Both the position numbers and the translations under genes were made by a program. The notes beneath the pieces were generated by a model. It had not been told where the DNA came from. It saw only the letters and a program-made list of their open reading frames with translations, and did no database searches. Of a stretch of DNA of 5,979 nucleotides, positions 1-5,630 are shown piece after piece. The DNA lies in the NCBI GenBank assembly GCA_958403605.1, contig CATXYA010000125.1, forward strand, positions 1 to 5,979, read 5' to 3'. How positions within the stretch are numbered: position 1 is the first letter of the stretch; every line of letters starts with the position of its first letter. Origin of the DNA: an uncultured Oscillospiraceae bacterium (lineage in GTDB: Bacteria; Bacillota; Clostridia; Oscillospirales; Ruminococcaceae).

Positions 1-12
1 TACTGCTGGCTT

Positions 13-42
13 TTGTTTTTCCTTGCTTTCGCGGAAAAACAA
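13..42. repeat. Inverted repeat, 10-bp perfect stem
   Basis: Arms TTGTTTTTCC (13-22) and GGAAAAACAA (33-42) are perfect reverse complements around a 10-nt loop. The A/T-rich outer stem resembles a weak terminator arm, but the window edge is only 12 bases away and no gene is visible that it would end. It may belong to an upstream gene's 3' end or to the structured block that continues to 160. Confidence 0.6.
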
Positions 43-48
43 CGTAGC

Positions 49-64
49 TTTACGCAAGCGTAAA
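49..64. repeat. Short inverted repeat, 7-bp arms
   Basis: Arms TTTACGC (49-55) and GCGTAAA (58-64) are separated by two bases, so in RNA about 6 bp would pair. A few A residues follow on the plus strand. No function is assigned; a stem this short can occur by chance, and it is listed because it lies in a run of consecutive palindromes. Confidence 0.45.
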
Positions 65-84
65 AACATTATGAAGTAGAAGCA

Positions 85-160
85 GGGCGGCTTGCCGCCC
101 GCGTTGCCTTCCCCCGGTGGGGGAAGGTGTCAGCCGCAAAGCGGCTGACGGATGAGGGGG
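85..160. repeat. Compact palindromic dispersed-type repeat (three hairpins)
   Basis: Three perfect hairpins lie in tandem. GGGCGG/CCGCCC (85-90 and 95-100) has a 4-nt loop. CCTTCCCCC/GGGGGAAGG (107-115 and 119-127) has a 3-nt loop. GTCAGCCGC/GCGGCTGAC (129-137 and 141-149) has an AAA loop. The last two are separated by a single base, and the block is followed by GATGAGGGG. From memory, this arrangement resembles a short intergenic repeat found in many copies in gut Clostridia genomes. The copy number cannot be tested in one window. It has no ORF and no terminal transposase signature, so REP-like or MITE-like are both possible. Confidence 0.7.
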
Positions 161-220
161 GCGCACACAAGCCTTTCCCATTCCAAGATGAGGGAGCGCC
201 CGCGGGCCTGTCCCATATCC
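151..220. repeat. Imperfect tandem duplication, 36-bp period
   Basis: Unit 1 (151-184) and unit 2 (187-220) align with one single-base gap in each. Both begin with GATGAGGG, continue with GCGC, then a diverged six-base stretch, then GCCT, TCCCAT and TCC in the same order. Start and end points are both offset by exactly 36 bp. It abuts the palindromic repeat on the left and the terminator on the right. It may be two decayed copies of the tail of a dispersed repeat. Confidence 0.55.
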
Positions 221-222
221 CC

Positions 223-262
223 AAAAAGGCCGGGAGGCGCGTTCAGCGCCTCCCGGCCTTTT
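223..262 (-). terminator. Bidirectional intrinsic terminator after the M23 operon
   Basis: A perfect 13-bp GC-rich stem, GGCCGGGAGGCGC (228-240) with GCGCCTCCCGGCC (246-258), encloses a 5-nt loop. Read on the minus strand it is followed by five U residues (complement of 223-227), and on the plus strand by four T residues (259-262). It begins 7 bp beyond the stop codon of the 556-aa M23 gene, so its main job is to end that transcript. It could also stop transcription arriving from the left. Confidence 0.93.
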
Positions 263-269
263 CAGTCTC

Positions 270-1940
270 TTACATGATGTAGGGCGCAGGGTTTGTCAGG
301 CGCCCGCCCACCGTGACCTCCAAATGGCAGTGGTTGCCCGAGGAGTTGCCGGTGGAGCCCACAAGGCCGATGGGCGTGCCGCGGGAGACGCCCTGGCCCG
401 CCCCCACCAGCAGCGCCGAGCAGTGGGCGTACAGCGTGGTCATGCCGTTGCCGTGGTCGATCTTCACATAGTTGCCCCAGCTGTAGTGCCAGCCGGCCTC
501 CACCACGGTGCCGGCGTCGCAGGCGTAGATGGGGCTGCCGTAGGGCGCGCGGATATCCATGCCGCGGTGCCCGCCCTGGCCGAAGCGGGTGGAGATGCCA
601 ACATAGCCCGGCACCGGGAACAGCAGCTGCCCGCCGCCGGTGATGCCCGTCAGCTGCGGCACGCTCTTGACGCCCACCAGCACCACCCGCGGGGTCATTT
701 CCTCCAGCACGGTGGTCTGCAGCGGCACACGGCTGATCTCCACACCGTCCACGGTGGTGACCTCGGCCACCACATGCTGCAGGCCGGCTTTGCCGCGCTG
801 CAGCACCTTGGTGGTGCCCTCGTAATAATCGCCGCTCTCGGTGCGCTGCTCCTCAATGGCGATCTCTTCATCATACTCCACCACGTCGGTCACCTTGACC
901 TGCAGCGTCTCGGGGCTGGCGCGCAGCGCGTCCAGCACACGGGCTGTGTCGGTGACGGAGGAAGTGAAGTACACGCCCGGGACCAGCTCAATGCTCTGCG
1001 CAAAGGCCACGCGGTGGTTGGGGTTTTCCGGCTGCTGGTAAGGCTCCAGCGCCTCGTTCAGCGCCGTCTGCAGCGCCGCCGCGTCCTGGGCCACGCCGTA
1101 CAGATCGCCGTTCACCGTCACACCCACGGCGCTTTGGATCTGGTCAGAGGAGGAGGAGATCAGATCGTCCGCCAGGCGCGTGGCCGTGCTGCGGGCCGCC
1201 GTGGTGACAGGCACGATGGAAAATTCCGGCTCCGCGTCCCATTCCTCGTCCGTGTCGGAGGCGATGATGCGCTCGCGCACGATCTCTTTAGCGCGGTCCC
1301 ACACGGCCTGGTTTTCCACAAAACCCAGCACCTCGCCCTCATAGGTGACCTGAAGGGAAAAACCGTTGTGCAGCACCTGAGTGACGGTAAACACCAGCAC
1401 CCCTGCCGCGGCCACCGGCAGCAGCCAGCCCAAGGCCCCTGTCAGCAGATGGCGGTACGTGTGTACGCCCTGCCGGAAATAGGCCAAACCCGCCTTGGCG
1501 CCCTTGTTGCCGTGGGCGCGCTCTTCCCGCACCACGGCGCGCACGTTGCGCAGGCCCGCGGCCAGCTTGCGGAAGGGGGCCGTCAGGTCCCGCATCATGC
1601 CCGCAAAGAAATGCAGCAGGGGCAGCGTCAGCGCCCCCACCAGGCTCAGCAGCACGTGCTTTGTCCCGCGCAGCAGCCGTCCCAGGGCGCGCCACAGGCG
1701 CAGCAGCGTATATTGCGTCTGCTCGCCCACGCGGTAGAACAGCTGTCCAAAGGCGTTCAGCACCACGCGGGGCGTCAGCGTTTGACTGCGGTTCACTTCC
1801 AGCACCGCCGCGTCGTTGGCGGCGCGCTGCATATTCACCACCAGCTTTTTGATGGCCGTGGTGTCAAAGGAGATCGTCGGGCTTTTTTTCGCCGGCTGCT
1901 TTTGGGGCGGTGCCGGCTGCTTGTGGTCCTCGCTGCCCAT
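270..1940 (-). CDS. Membrane-anchored M23 (LytM-type) metallopeptidase with G5 domain
   Basis: A predicted zinc endopeptidase cutting peptidoglycan cross-links or stem peptides outside the membrane; 556 aa from the chosen start. Residues 1-50 are a hydrophilic cytoplasmic tail. A hydrophobic stretch lies at about 95-115 and a clear membrane segment at about 166-190. Residues 195-340 form an extracytoplasmic region typical of clostridial wall peptidases. About 345-423 is a G5 domain, a fold associated with N-acetylglucosamine binding. The C-terminal M23 domain (about 440-556) keeps every catalytic motif: H458 and D462 in HRGMD, H506 in LYAHCS, and H537-C-H539 in GNHCHLE, so it should be active. 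The start is ATG at 1940, 5 nt after GGAGGG; an in-frame TTG at 1943 is only 2 nt from that site. It is the second gene of the minus-strand pair, 42 bp behind the 426-aa M23 gene. Exact bond cleaved and cell-cycle role are unknown. Confidence 0.92.
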   Translation of the reverse strand: MGSEDHKQPAPPQKQPAKKSPTISFDTTAIKKLVVNMQRAANDAAVLEVNRSQTLTPRVVLNAFGQLFYRVGEQTQYTLLRLWRALGRLLRGTKHVLLSLVGALTLPLLHFFAGMMRDLTAPFRKLAAGLRNVRAVVREERAHGNKGAKAGLAYFRQGVHTYRHLLTGALGWLLPVAAAGVLVFTVTQVLHNGFSLQVTYEGEVLGFVENQAVWDRAKEIVRERIIASDTDEEWDAEPEFSIVPVTTAARSTATRLADDLISSSSDQIQSAVGVTVNGDLYGVAQDAAALQTALNEALEPYQQPENPNHRVAFAQSIELVPGVYFTSSVTDTARVLDALRASPETLQVKVTDVVEYDEEIAIEEQRTESGDYYEGTTKVLQRGKAGLQHVVAEVTTVDGVEISRVPLQTTVLEEMTPRVVLVGVKSVPQLTGITGGGQLLFPVPGYVGISTRFGQGGHRGMDIRAPYGSPIYACDAGTVVEAGWHYSWGNYVKIDHGNGMTTLYAHCSALLVGAGQGVSRGTPIGLVGSTGNSSGNHCHLEVTVGGRLTNPAPYIM

Positions 1941-1945
1941 CAAAT

Positions 1946-1951
1946 CCCTCC
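1946..1951 (-). promoter_or_regulatory. Shine-Dalgarno of the G5/M23 gene
   Basis: GGAGGG on the minus strand lies 5 nt before ATG at 1940 and 2 nt before an in-frame TTG at 1943. The spacing favours ATG as the start and makes the TTG part of the spacer. Confidence 0.8.
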
Positions 1952-1982
1952 TTTTTTGAAAATTCGTTTCCGACCTTCCCGC

Positions 1983-3263
1983 TCATTCGGCAAAGTACAG
2001 CCCGCTGGTGCCGTTGAACAGCTGGATGGGGTCGATGCTCTGGTTGCCGATCTTGGATTCATAATGCAGATGGGCTCCGGTGGAATAGCCGGTGGAACCC
2101 ACCTTGCCCACGGGCGCGCCCGCTTCCAGCACGTCGCCCGCGGCGCAGTCCAGCGCCGACATGTGGAAGAAATAGCTCTTGAGGCCGCCGCCGTGGTCCA
2201 GCACCACGGTGTTGCCCGTCAGCTGCAAAAAGCCCGCGTACACCACCTTGCCCGCCGCGGGCGCGGTGACGGCGTCGCCCTCCTCGGCGTCGATGTCGAT
2301 GCCGCCGTGGCGCTCGGGCGTGGGGGAGCCGTTGGTGTAGCGGAACAGGCCGTACTCGGTGTTCAGCGCGTGGCTGGCGGTGGGCCACTGGAAGCGCCCC
2401 TGCCAGTAGCGCACGGGCTCCGCCGTCCAGTAGGTGGGCCAAATGGCGTCGCGCCATTCCTTGTTGGCGGCGGCGCTGTCATGGGTCTCGCCGGCGACGT
2501 CCTCGTCGATGGTCATGTCCTGGCGCGGGAAATCGCGGTGCACCACAGTGATGGTCTGCTCCACCGCCAGTTCGCCGCACTGTACGCGCACGGTGTAATC
2601 GCCCGGCTCGCGGTTGTATGCCAGGCCGATGTAGGCCACCTTGCCGCCGGGGGTGTCCATAAAGGTGGAGAGGCTCAGCTCTCCAGCGTCGATGGCGGGC
2701 TCGCTGCCGTCCATGATGCCGGTCACCAGCACCGCCACCACGTCGCCCTGCAGCGCCTTGACGGCGGAGAAGGAGACGGCGGGGTCCACATCCAGGGTGA
2801 AGCGGGCCTCGTAATCAAAGCTGCCGTACCCCTTGCCGGGGGCCGCCGGGTCTTTGGCCTTGAGGCAGGAGGCTTTCAAGGTGTAAGCGCCGTTGCGGTC
2901 GAACACCAGGCGCGCGCTGCCGCCGCTGGTCCACACCGGGGCGGCCTCGCCCTGGCGGTACACGGCCATGGTGCCGCTGTAGTGATCCGGCACGGCGAAG
3001 TCCAGCACGGCGGAATCCAGCACGCCCAGCTCGGCGGCAGTTCCTTCGGCGGCATACTCCTTTTTCAGCAGGCCGCCCAGCACGGGGGCAGTCCACTGCA
3101 CGCGCACAGGCTGCAGCGCCGTCCCCGCAAAGGAGACGGCGGGCAGGTCCGTGGGGGCGGCATCCGCCGTGCGGTACAGCACAAACACCGTGCCGCCCGC
3201 CAGCACGGCGGCCAGCACCAGCACCAGCAAAAGCCACAGCAGCACCTTTTTCACAGCGCGCAC
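1983..3263 (-). CDS. Membrane-anchored M23 (LytM-type) metallopeptidase
   Basis: A predicted secreted zinc peptidase of the M23 family; 426 aa from the chosen start. Residues 4-30 carry two lysines then a long Leu/Val/Ala run: an uncleaved signal anchor or signal peptide. Residues about 35-160 are an unassigned beta-rich region. About 163-245 looks like the Ig-like domain that precedes M23 in several extracytoplasmic peptidases, with PGDYTVRV near 219-226. The M23 domain (about 295-415) has H319 and D323 in HGGID, H367 in FFHMS and H398-L-H400 in GAHLHYE, so the metal site is complete. Substrate is inferred to be peptidoglycan. The start is GTG at 3261-3263, 8 nt from AGGAGG; an earlier in-frame GTG at 3270-3272 overlaps that site and cannot use it. 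This is the first gene of the minus-strand pair and lies directly behind its own extended -10 promoter. It has no G5 domain, so the two peptidases differ in their targeting regions. Confidence 0.91.
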   Translation of the reverse strand: MRAVKKVLLWLLLVLVLAAVLAGGTVFVLYRTADAAPTDLPAVSFAGTALQPVRVQWTAPVLGGLLKKEYAAEGTAAELGVLDSAVLDFAVPDHYSGTMAVYRQGEAAPVWTSGGSARLVFDRNGAYTLKASCLKAKDPAAPGKGYGSFDYEARFTLDVDPAVSFSAVKALQGDVVAVLVTGIMDGSEPAIDAGELSLSTFMDTPGGKVAYIGLAYNREPGDYTVRVQCGELAVEQTITVVHRDFPRQDMTIDEDVAGETHDSAAANKEWRDAIWPTYWTAEPVRYWQGRFQWPTASHALNTEYGLFRYTNGSPTPERHGGIDIDAEEGDAVTAPAAGKVVYAGFLQLTGNTVVLDHGGGLKSYFFHMSALDCAAGDVLEAGAPVGKVGSTGYSTGAHLHYESKIGNQSIDPIQLFNGTSGLYFAE

Positions 3264-3271
3264 GGCGGGCA

Positions 3272-3277
3272 CCTCCT
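3272..3277 (-). promoter_or_regulatory. Shine-Dalgarno that decides the 426-aa M23 start
   Basis: AGGAGG on the minus strand (3277 to 3272) shares its last G with an in-frame GTG at 3270-3272, which therefore has no usable spacing. The next in-frame GTG, at 3261-3263, is 8 nt away, and a third at 3252-3254 is 17 nt away. The middle one is the likely start. Confidence 0.82.
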
Positions 3278-3301
3278 TTTAAATCTCAATAGATAAAAAT
3301 C

Positions 3302-3331
3302 AGTATAGCATATTTCTTGAAAAATTGCCAG
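3302..3331 (-). promoter_or_regulatory. Extended -10 promoter for the M23 operon
   Basis: On the minus strand the -10 is TATACT (3307 to 3302), preceded by TGC to give the extended -10 TGCTATACT. A weak -35, CTGGCA (3331 to 3326), matches four of six consensus bases at an 18-bp spacing. A strong extended -10 makes a poor -35 tolerable. Transcription would begin near 3295, leaving a leader of about 30 nt before the GTG start. Confidence 0.72.
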
Positions 3332-3384
3332 CGCCGGCGGCCCGCGGGCGCTTTGTCCAGAACGCGCGGGGCGGCGGGGGAAAA

Positions 3385-3408
3385 CTTTGGCACAGGAAAG
3401 TGCAAAAG
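3385..3408. promoter_or_regulatory. Candidate operator dyad upstream of the pheA -35
   Basis: CTTTGGCAC (3385-3393) and GTGCAAAAG (3400-3408) are reverse complements at 8 of 9 positions around the 6-bp centre AGGAAA. The dyad ends 3 bp before the pheA -35, where a dimeric regulator could touch RNA polymerase. No regulator is named: I do not recognise the half-site. By rough estimate a dyad this good turns up by chance in a sizeable minority of 200-bp intervals when any spacing is allowed, so position is the main support. Confidence 0.4.
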
Positions 3409-3411
3409 GGT

Positions 3412-3440
3412 TTTCCAGCACCGTGGTTTTATGCTATACT
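3412..3440 (+). promoter_or_regulatory. Extended -10 promoter for the pheA-aroB-aroC operon
   Basis: The -10 is TATACT (3435-3440) with TGC directly before it (3432-3434), giving TGCTATACT. TTTCCA (3412-3417) sits at a 17-bp spacing and matches four of six -35 bases. Transcription would start near 3447, giving an untranslated leader of about 45 nt. That is too short for a T-box or a leader-peptide attenuator, so control is more likely at initiation or by feedback on the enzyme. Confidence 0.8.
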
Positions 3441-3476
3441 AAACAATAACCATGCGAAGACAGCGGGATGCTGCCG

Positions 3477-3484
3477 AAAGGGGA
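3477..3484 (+). promoter_or_regulatory. Shine-Dalgarno that decides the pheA start
   Basis: AAAGGGGA ends 7 nt before ATG at 3492. It lies inside the reading frame that would open at the upstream in-frame ATG at 3468, which has only a weak GCGGG before it. The downstream ATG is therefore preferred. Confidence 0.75.
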
Positions 3485-3491
3485 ACAAAAA

Positions 3492-4556
3492 ATGGACGAG
3501 CTGCAGGCGGCGCGCGCGGAGATCGACCAGGTGGACGAGGAGCTGGCCCGGCTGTTCTGCCGCCGCATGGACGCCGTGCGCGCCGTGGCGGCCTACAAGC
3601 AGGCCCACGGCCTGCCGGTGCTGGACGCGGGGCGCGAGGAGGCCGTGGTGGCCAAAAACCTCGCCAAACTGCCGCAGCCCGATTATGCGCCGTATTACGA
3701 AGATTTCGTGCGCCACAACATGGCGCTGTCCCGCGCCATGCAGACGTCTTTTTTGGGCAAGGACGCCGTGGCTTACCAGGGAGTGGAGGGTGCGTTCAGC
3801 CATATCGTGCTGAAAACGCTGTACCCCCACGCCCGGGCGCTGCCCTTCGCCACCTGGGGCGAGGTGTTCGGCGCGGTGGAGGAAGGCCGCGCGGCCTTGG
3901 GGGTGCTGCCCTTTGAAAACAGCTTTGCGGGCGACGTGTCCGAGGTGCTGGACCTGTGCTTTGCCCACCCGCAGCTGTGCGTGTGCGGCATGTACGACCT
4001 GCCGGTGCGCCAAAACCTGCTGGGCGTGCCCGGCGCCACGCTGGGCGGCGTCCGGCGCGCCGTCAGCCATCCCCAGGCGCTGCGCCAGTCCGAGCGGTTT
4101 TTGAAAAGCCTGTCCATCGAGGCCGTCCCCTGCTCCAACACCGCCGAGGCCGCCAAGCGCGTGGCCGAGGCCGGGGACCCGTCCCTGGCCGCCATCGCCT
4201 CGCTGGAGACGGCCCAGCTCTATGGCCTCACCGTGCTGGCCGGGGACGTGAACACCAGCGCCGACAACACCACCCGCTTCATCGTCATCGGCAAGCAACT
4301 GCCCCCATCGGGCGACCGGTTCAGCCTGCTGTTTGTGGTAGACCACCACCCCGGCACACTGGCGGCGGTCATCCGCGCCATCGGCGAGAAGGGGTACAAT
4401 TTGGAGTGCATCAAAAGCCGTCCCCATCCGGGCAAGCCGTGGGAATACTACTTCTACGTGGAAGTGGTGGGCGGCCCCGGCGACGTGGACGCTTTGACCG
4501 AAAGCCTGTCCGGCCTGTGCCGCACGGTGCGCGTGCTGGGCATCTATAGCCGCTGA
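3492..4556 (+). CDS. pheA: Bifunctional chorismate mutase / prephenate dehydratase (P-protein) with ACT domain
   Basis: Converts chorismate to prephenate and then prephenate to phenylpyruvate, the committed branch to phenylalanine; cytosolic, 354 aa. Residues 1-86 are an AroQ chorismate mutase. By ungapped alignment to E. coli PheA, its active-site residues correspond to R8, R25, K36, D45, R48 and E49, and with one deleted loop residue to S80 and Q84, so the site looks complete. Residues about 90-268 are the prephenate dehydratase, with YQG-GAFS (95-103), LPFENS (139-144), SHPQAL (192-197), NTAEAA (216-221) and the catalytic TRF (261-263). Residues about 276-352 are the ACT domain, where the usual GAL and ESRP phenylalanine-site motifs read GTL (288-290) and KSRP (308-311). 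The start is ATG at 3492, chosen for its Shine-Dalgarno; ATG at 3468 would add eight residues. It is the first gene of the operon, 57 bp before aroB. Confidence 0.96.
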   Translation: MDELQAARAEIDQVDEELARLFCRRMDAVRAVAAYKQAHGLPVLDAGREEAVVAKNLAKLPQPDYAPYYEDFVRHNMALSRAMQTSFLGKDAVAYQGVEGAFSHIVLKTLYPHARALPFATWGEVFGAVEEGRAALGVLPFENSFAGDVSEVLDLCFAHPQLCVCGMYDLPVRQNLLGVPGATLGGVRRAVSHPQALRQSERFLKSLSIEAVPCSNTAEAAKRVAEAGDPSLAAIASLETAQLYGLTVLAGDVNTSADNTTRFIVIGKQLPPSGDRFSLLFVVDHHPGTLAAVIRAIGEKGYNLECIKSRPHPGKPWEYYFYVEVVGGPGDVDALTESLSGLCRTVRVLGIYSR

Positions 4557-4558
4557 CG

Positions 4559-4575
4559 GCGGCGCATCACGCCGC
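4559..4575 (+). other. Small intercistronic hairpin between pheA and aroB
   Basis: GCGGCG (4559-4564) and CGCCGC (4570-4575) pair around the loop CATCA just after the pheA stop. There is no U-tract, so it is not an intrinsic terminator. It could slow 3' decay of the pheA part of the message, or simply reflect local GC richness. Confidence 0.35.
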
Positions 4576-4613
4576 GCCCCAAAGGGCGGGCCAACAAAAG
4601 GAAGAGGAGAACC

Positions 4614-5630
4614 ATGTCGATGAAATTGACGATGCGGCTGGGGCCGCGCAGCTATGATATCATCCTGCACCGGGGCAGCCTGGGCCGTTTGGGCCAGCTG
4701 ACCAATTTGTGCGGGCGAAAAATTTTGGTGGTGACGGACGACGGCGTGCCCGCGGCCTACGCGGACACGGTGCTGGCCCAGTGCCAGGACGGGCGCAAGC
4801 TGGTGCTGCCCCAGGGCGAGACCACCAAGTGCATGGCCCAGCTGGAGCGCATCCTCACCGCCATGCTGGAGGCCGGTTTTGGCCGCCGCGACGCGGTGGT
4901 GGCCGTGGGCGGCGGCGTCATCGGGGATCTGGCGGGCCTGGCGGCGGCGCTGTACATGCGCGGCGTGGCCTTCGTCAACTGCCCCACAACGACTCTCTCC
5001 CAGATCGATTCCTCCATCGGCGGCAAGACGGCCATCGACCTCGCGGGCATCAAAAACGTGGTGGGCGCCTTTTACCAGCCCGAGCTGGTGGTGGCCGACC
5101 CCGACACGCTGGCCACGCTGCCCCGGCGGCAGTACGTCAACGGCCTGGCGGAGGCCGTCAAAGCGGGGCTGATCGCCGACGCGGGCCTGTTCGGGCTGTT
5201 TGAGCAGGGCACGGTGGACGGCCAGATCGAAGAGATCATCTACCGCAGCCTGGTGGTGAAGAAAAACGTGGTGGAACAGGACGAGCGCGAATCCGGCCCC
5301 CGGGCGGCGCTGAACTTCGGCCACACCATCGGCCACGCCATCGAGAGCCAGGGGAAACTGCTGCACGGCGAATGCGTGGCCCTGGGCATGCTGCCCATGA
5401 TCGAGGATCGGGCGCTGGCAAAGCGCGTGAAGGCCGTGTACCAGGCCCTGGGCCTGCCCACCGCCTGCAAAGAGGACCCGGCGGCGCTCTTCGCGGCCCT
5501 CAGCCACGACAAAAAGGCCGCGGGCGGCGGCATGATTCGCGTGGTGCGCGTGCCCGAGCTGGGCGCCTACCACATCGACAAGATCGCCCTGGAAGATTTG
5601 AAGCCTATTTTGGAGAAAGGCATCTCATGA
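4614..5630 (+). CDS. aroB: 3-dehydroquinate synthase
   Basis: Catalyses the NAD- and metal-dependent cyclisation of DAHP to 3-dehydroquinate, second step of the shikimate pathway, in the cytosol. At 338 aa it is close to the usual size for the family, slightly short at the C-terminus. The NAD-binding loop GGGVIGDLAG is at 99-108, and PTTTLSQIDSSIGGK at 124-138 contributes substrate and cofactor contacts. Metal ligands are E180 in NGLAEAVKAG (176-185), H237 in FGHTIGHAIE (235-244) and H251 in HGE. All key positions are intact. AGGAG at 4605-4609 is 4 nt from the ATG at 4614 and 10 nt from a second ATG at 4620, so a start two residues later is equally possible. Its stop overlaps the aroC start by 4 bp, which implies translational coupling. 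Confidence 0.97.
   Translation: MSMKLTMRLGPRSYDIILHRGSLGRLGQLTNLCGRKILVVTDDGVPAAYADTVLAQCQDGRKLVLPQGETTKCMAQLERILTAMLEAGFGRRDAVVAVGGGVIGDLAGLAAALYMRGVAFVNCPTTTLSQIDSSIGGKTAIDLAGIKNVVGAFYQPELVVADPDTLATLPRRQYVNGLAEAVKAGLIADAGLFGLFEQGTVDGQIEEIIYRSLVVKKNVVEQDERESGPRAALNFGHTIGHAIESQGKLLHGECVALGMLPMIEDRALAKRVKAVYQALGLPTACKEDPAALFAALSHDKKAAGGGMIRVVRVPELGAYHIDKIALEDLKPILEKGIS

Noticed and set aside
1..222. tRNA, rRNA or CRISPR array in the left non-coding region
   Set aside because: There is no cloverleaf with a T-arm motif, no regular repeat-spacer pattern, and the hairpins differ from one another in sequence and spacing.
324..3296. A 990-codon open frame on the plus strand, antisense to both M23 genes
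   Set aside because: Its product is rich in His, Gln, Ala, Arg and Gly with no recognisable domain. It crosses the terminator-proximal gene, the 42-bp gap and the second gene, as expected from GC-rich codon third positions removing stops on the other strand. The minus-strand genes have complete catalytic motifs and good ribosome sites.
3331..3351. GC-rich inverted sequence in the divergent spacer as a terminator
   Set aside because: Only five outer base pairs form (GCGCC with GGCGC) around a long loop, with no proper T-tract; it looks like GC-rich filler between the promoters.
3388..3404. Sigma-54-like -24/-12 element (TGGCAC...TGCA)
   Set aside because: The spacing between the GG and GC pairs is one base too long for sigma-54, and the strong extended -10 promoter just downstream explains pheA transcription.
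3447..3491. T-box riboswitch or phenylalanine leader-peptide attenuator before pheA
   Set aside because: The inferred leader is about 45 nt. It has no antiterminator or terminator stem, and the short frame from ATG at 3452 has no run of Phe codons and no ribosome site.
3429..5573. A 714-codon open frame on the minus strand, antisense to pheA and aroB
   Set aside because: Same low-information composition, no domain, and it runs across two certain genes and the pheA promoter region. It is a shadow of GC-biased coding on the plus strand.
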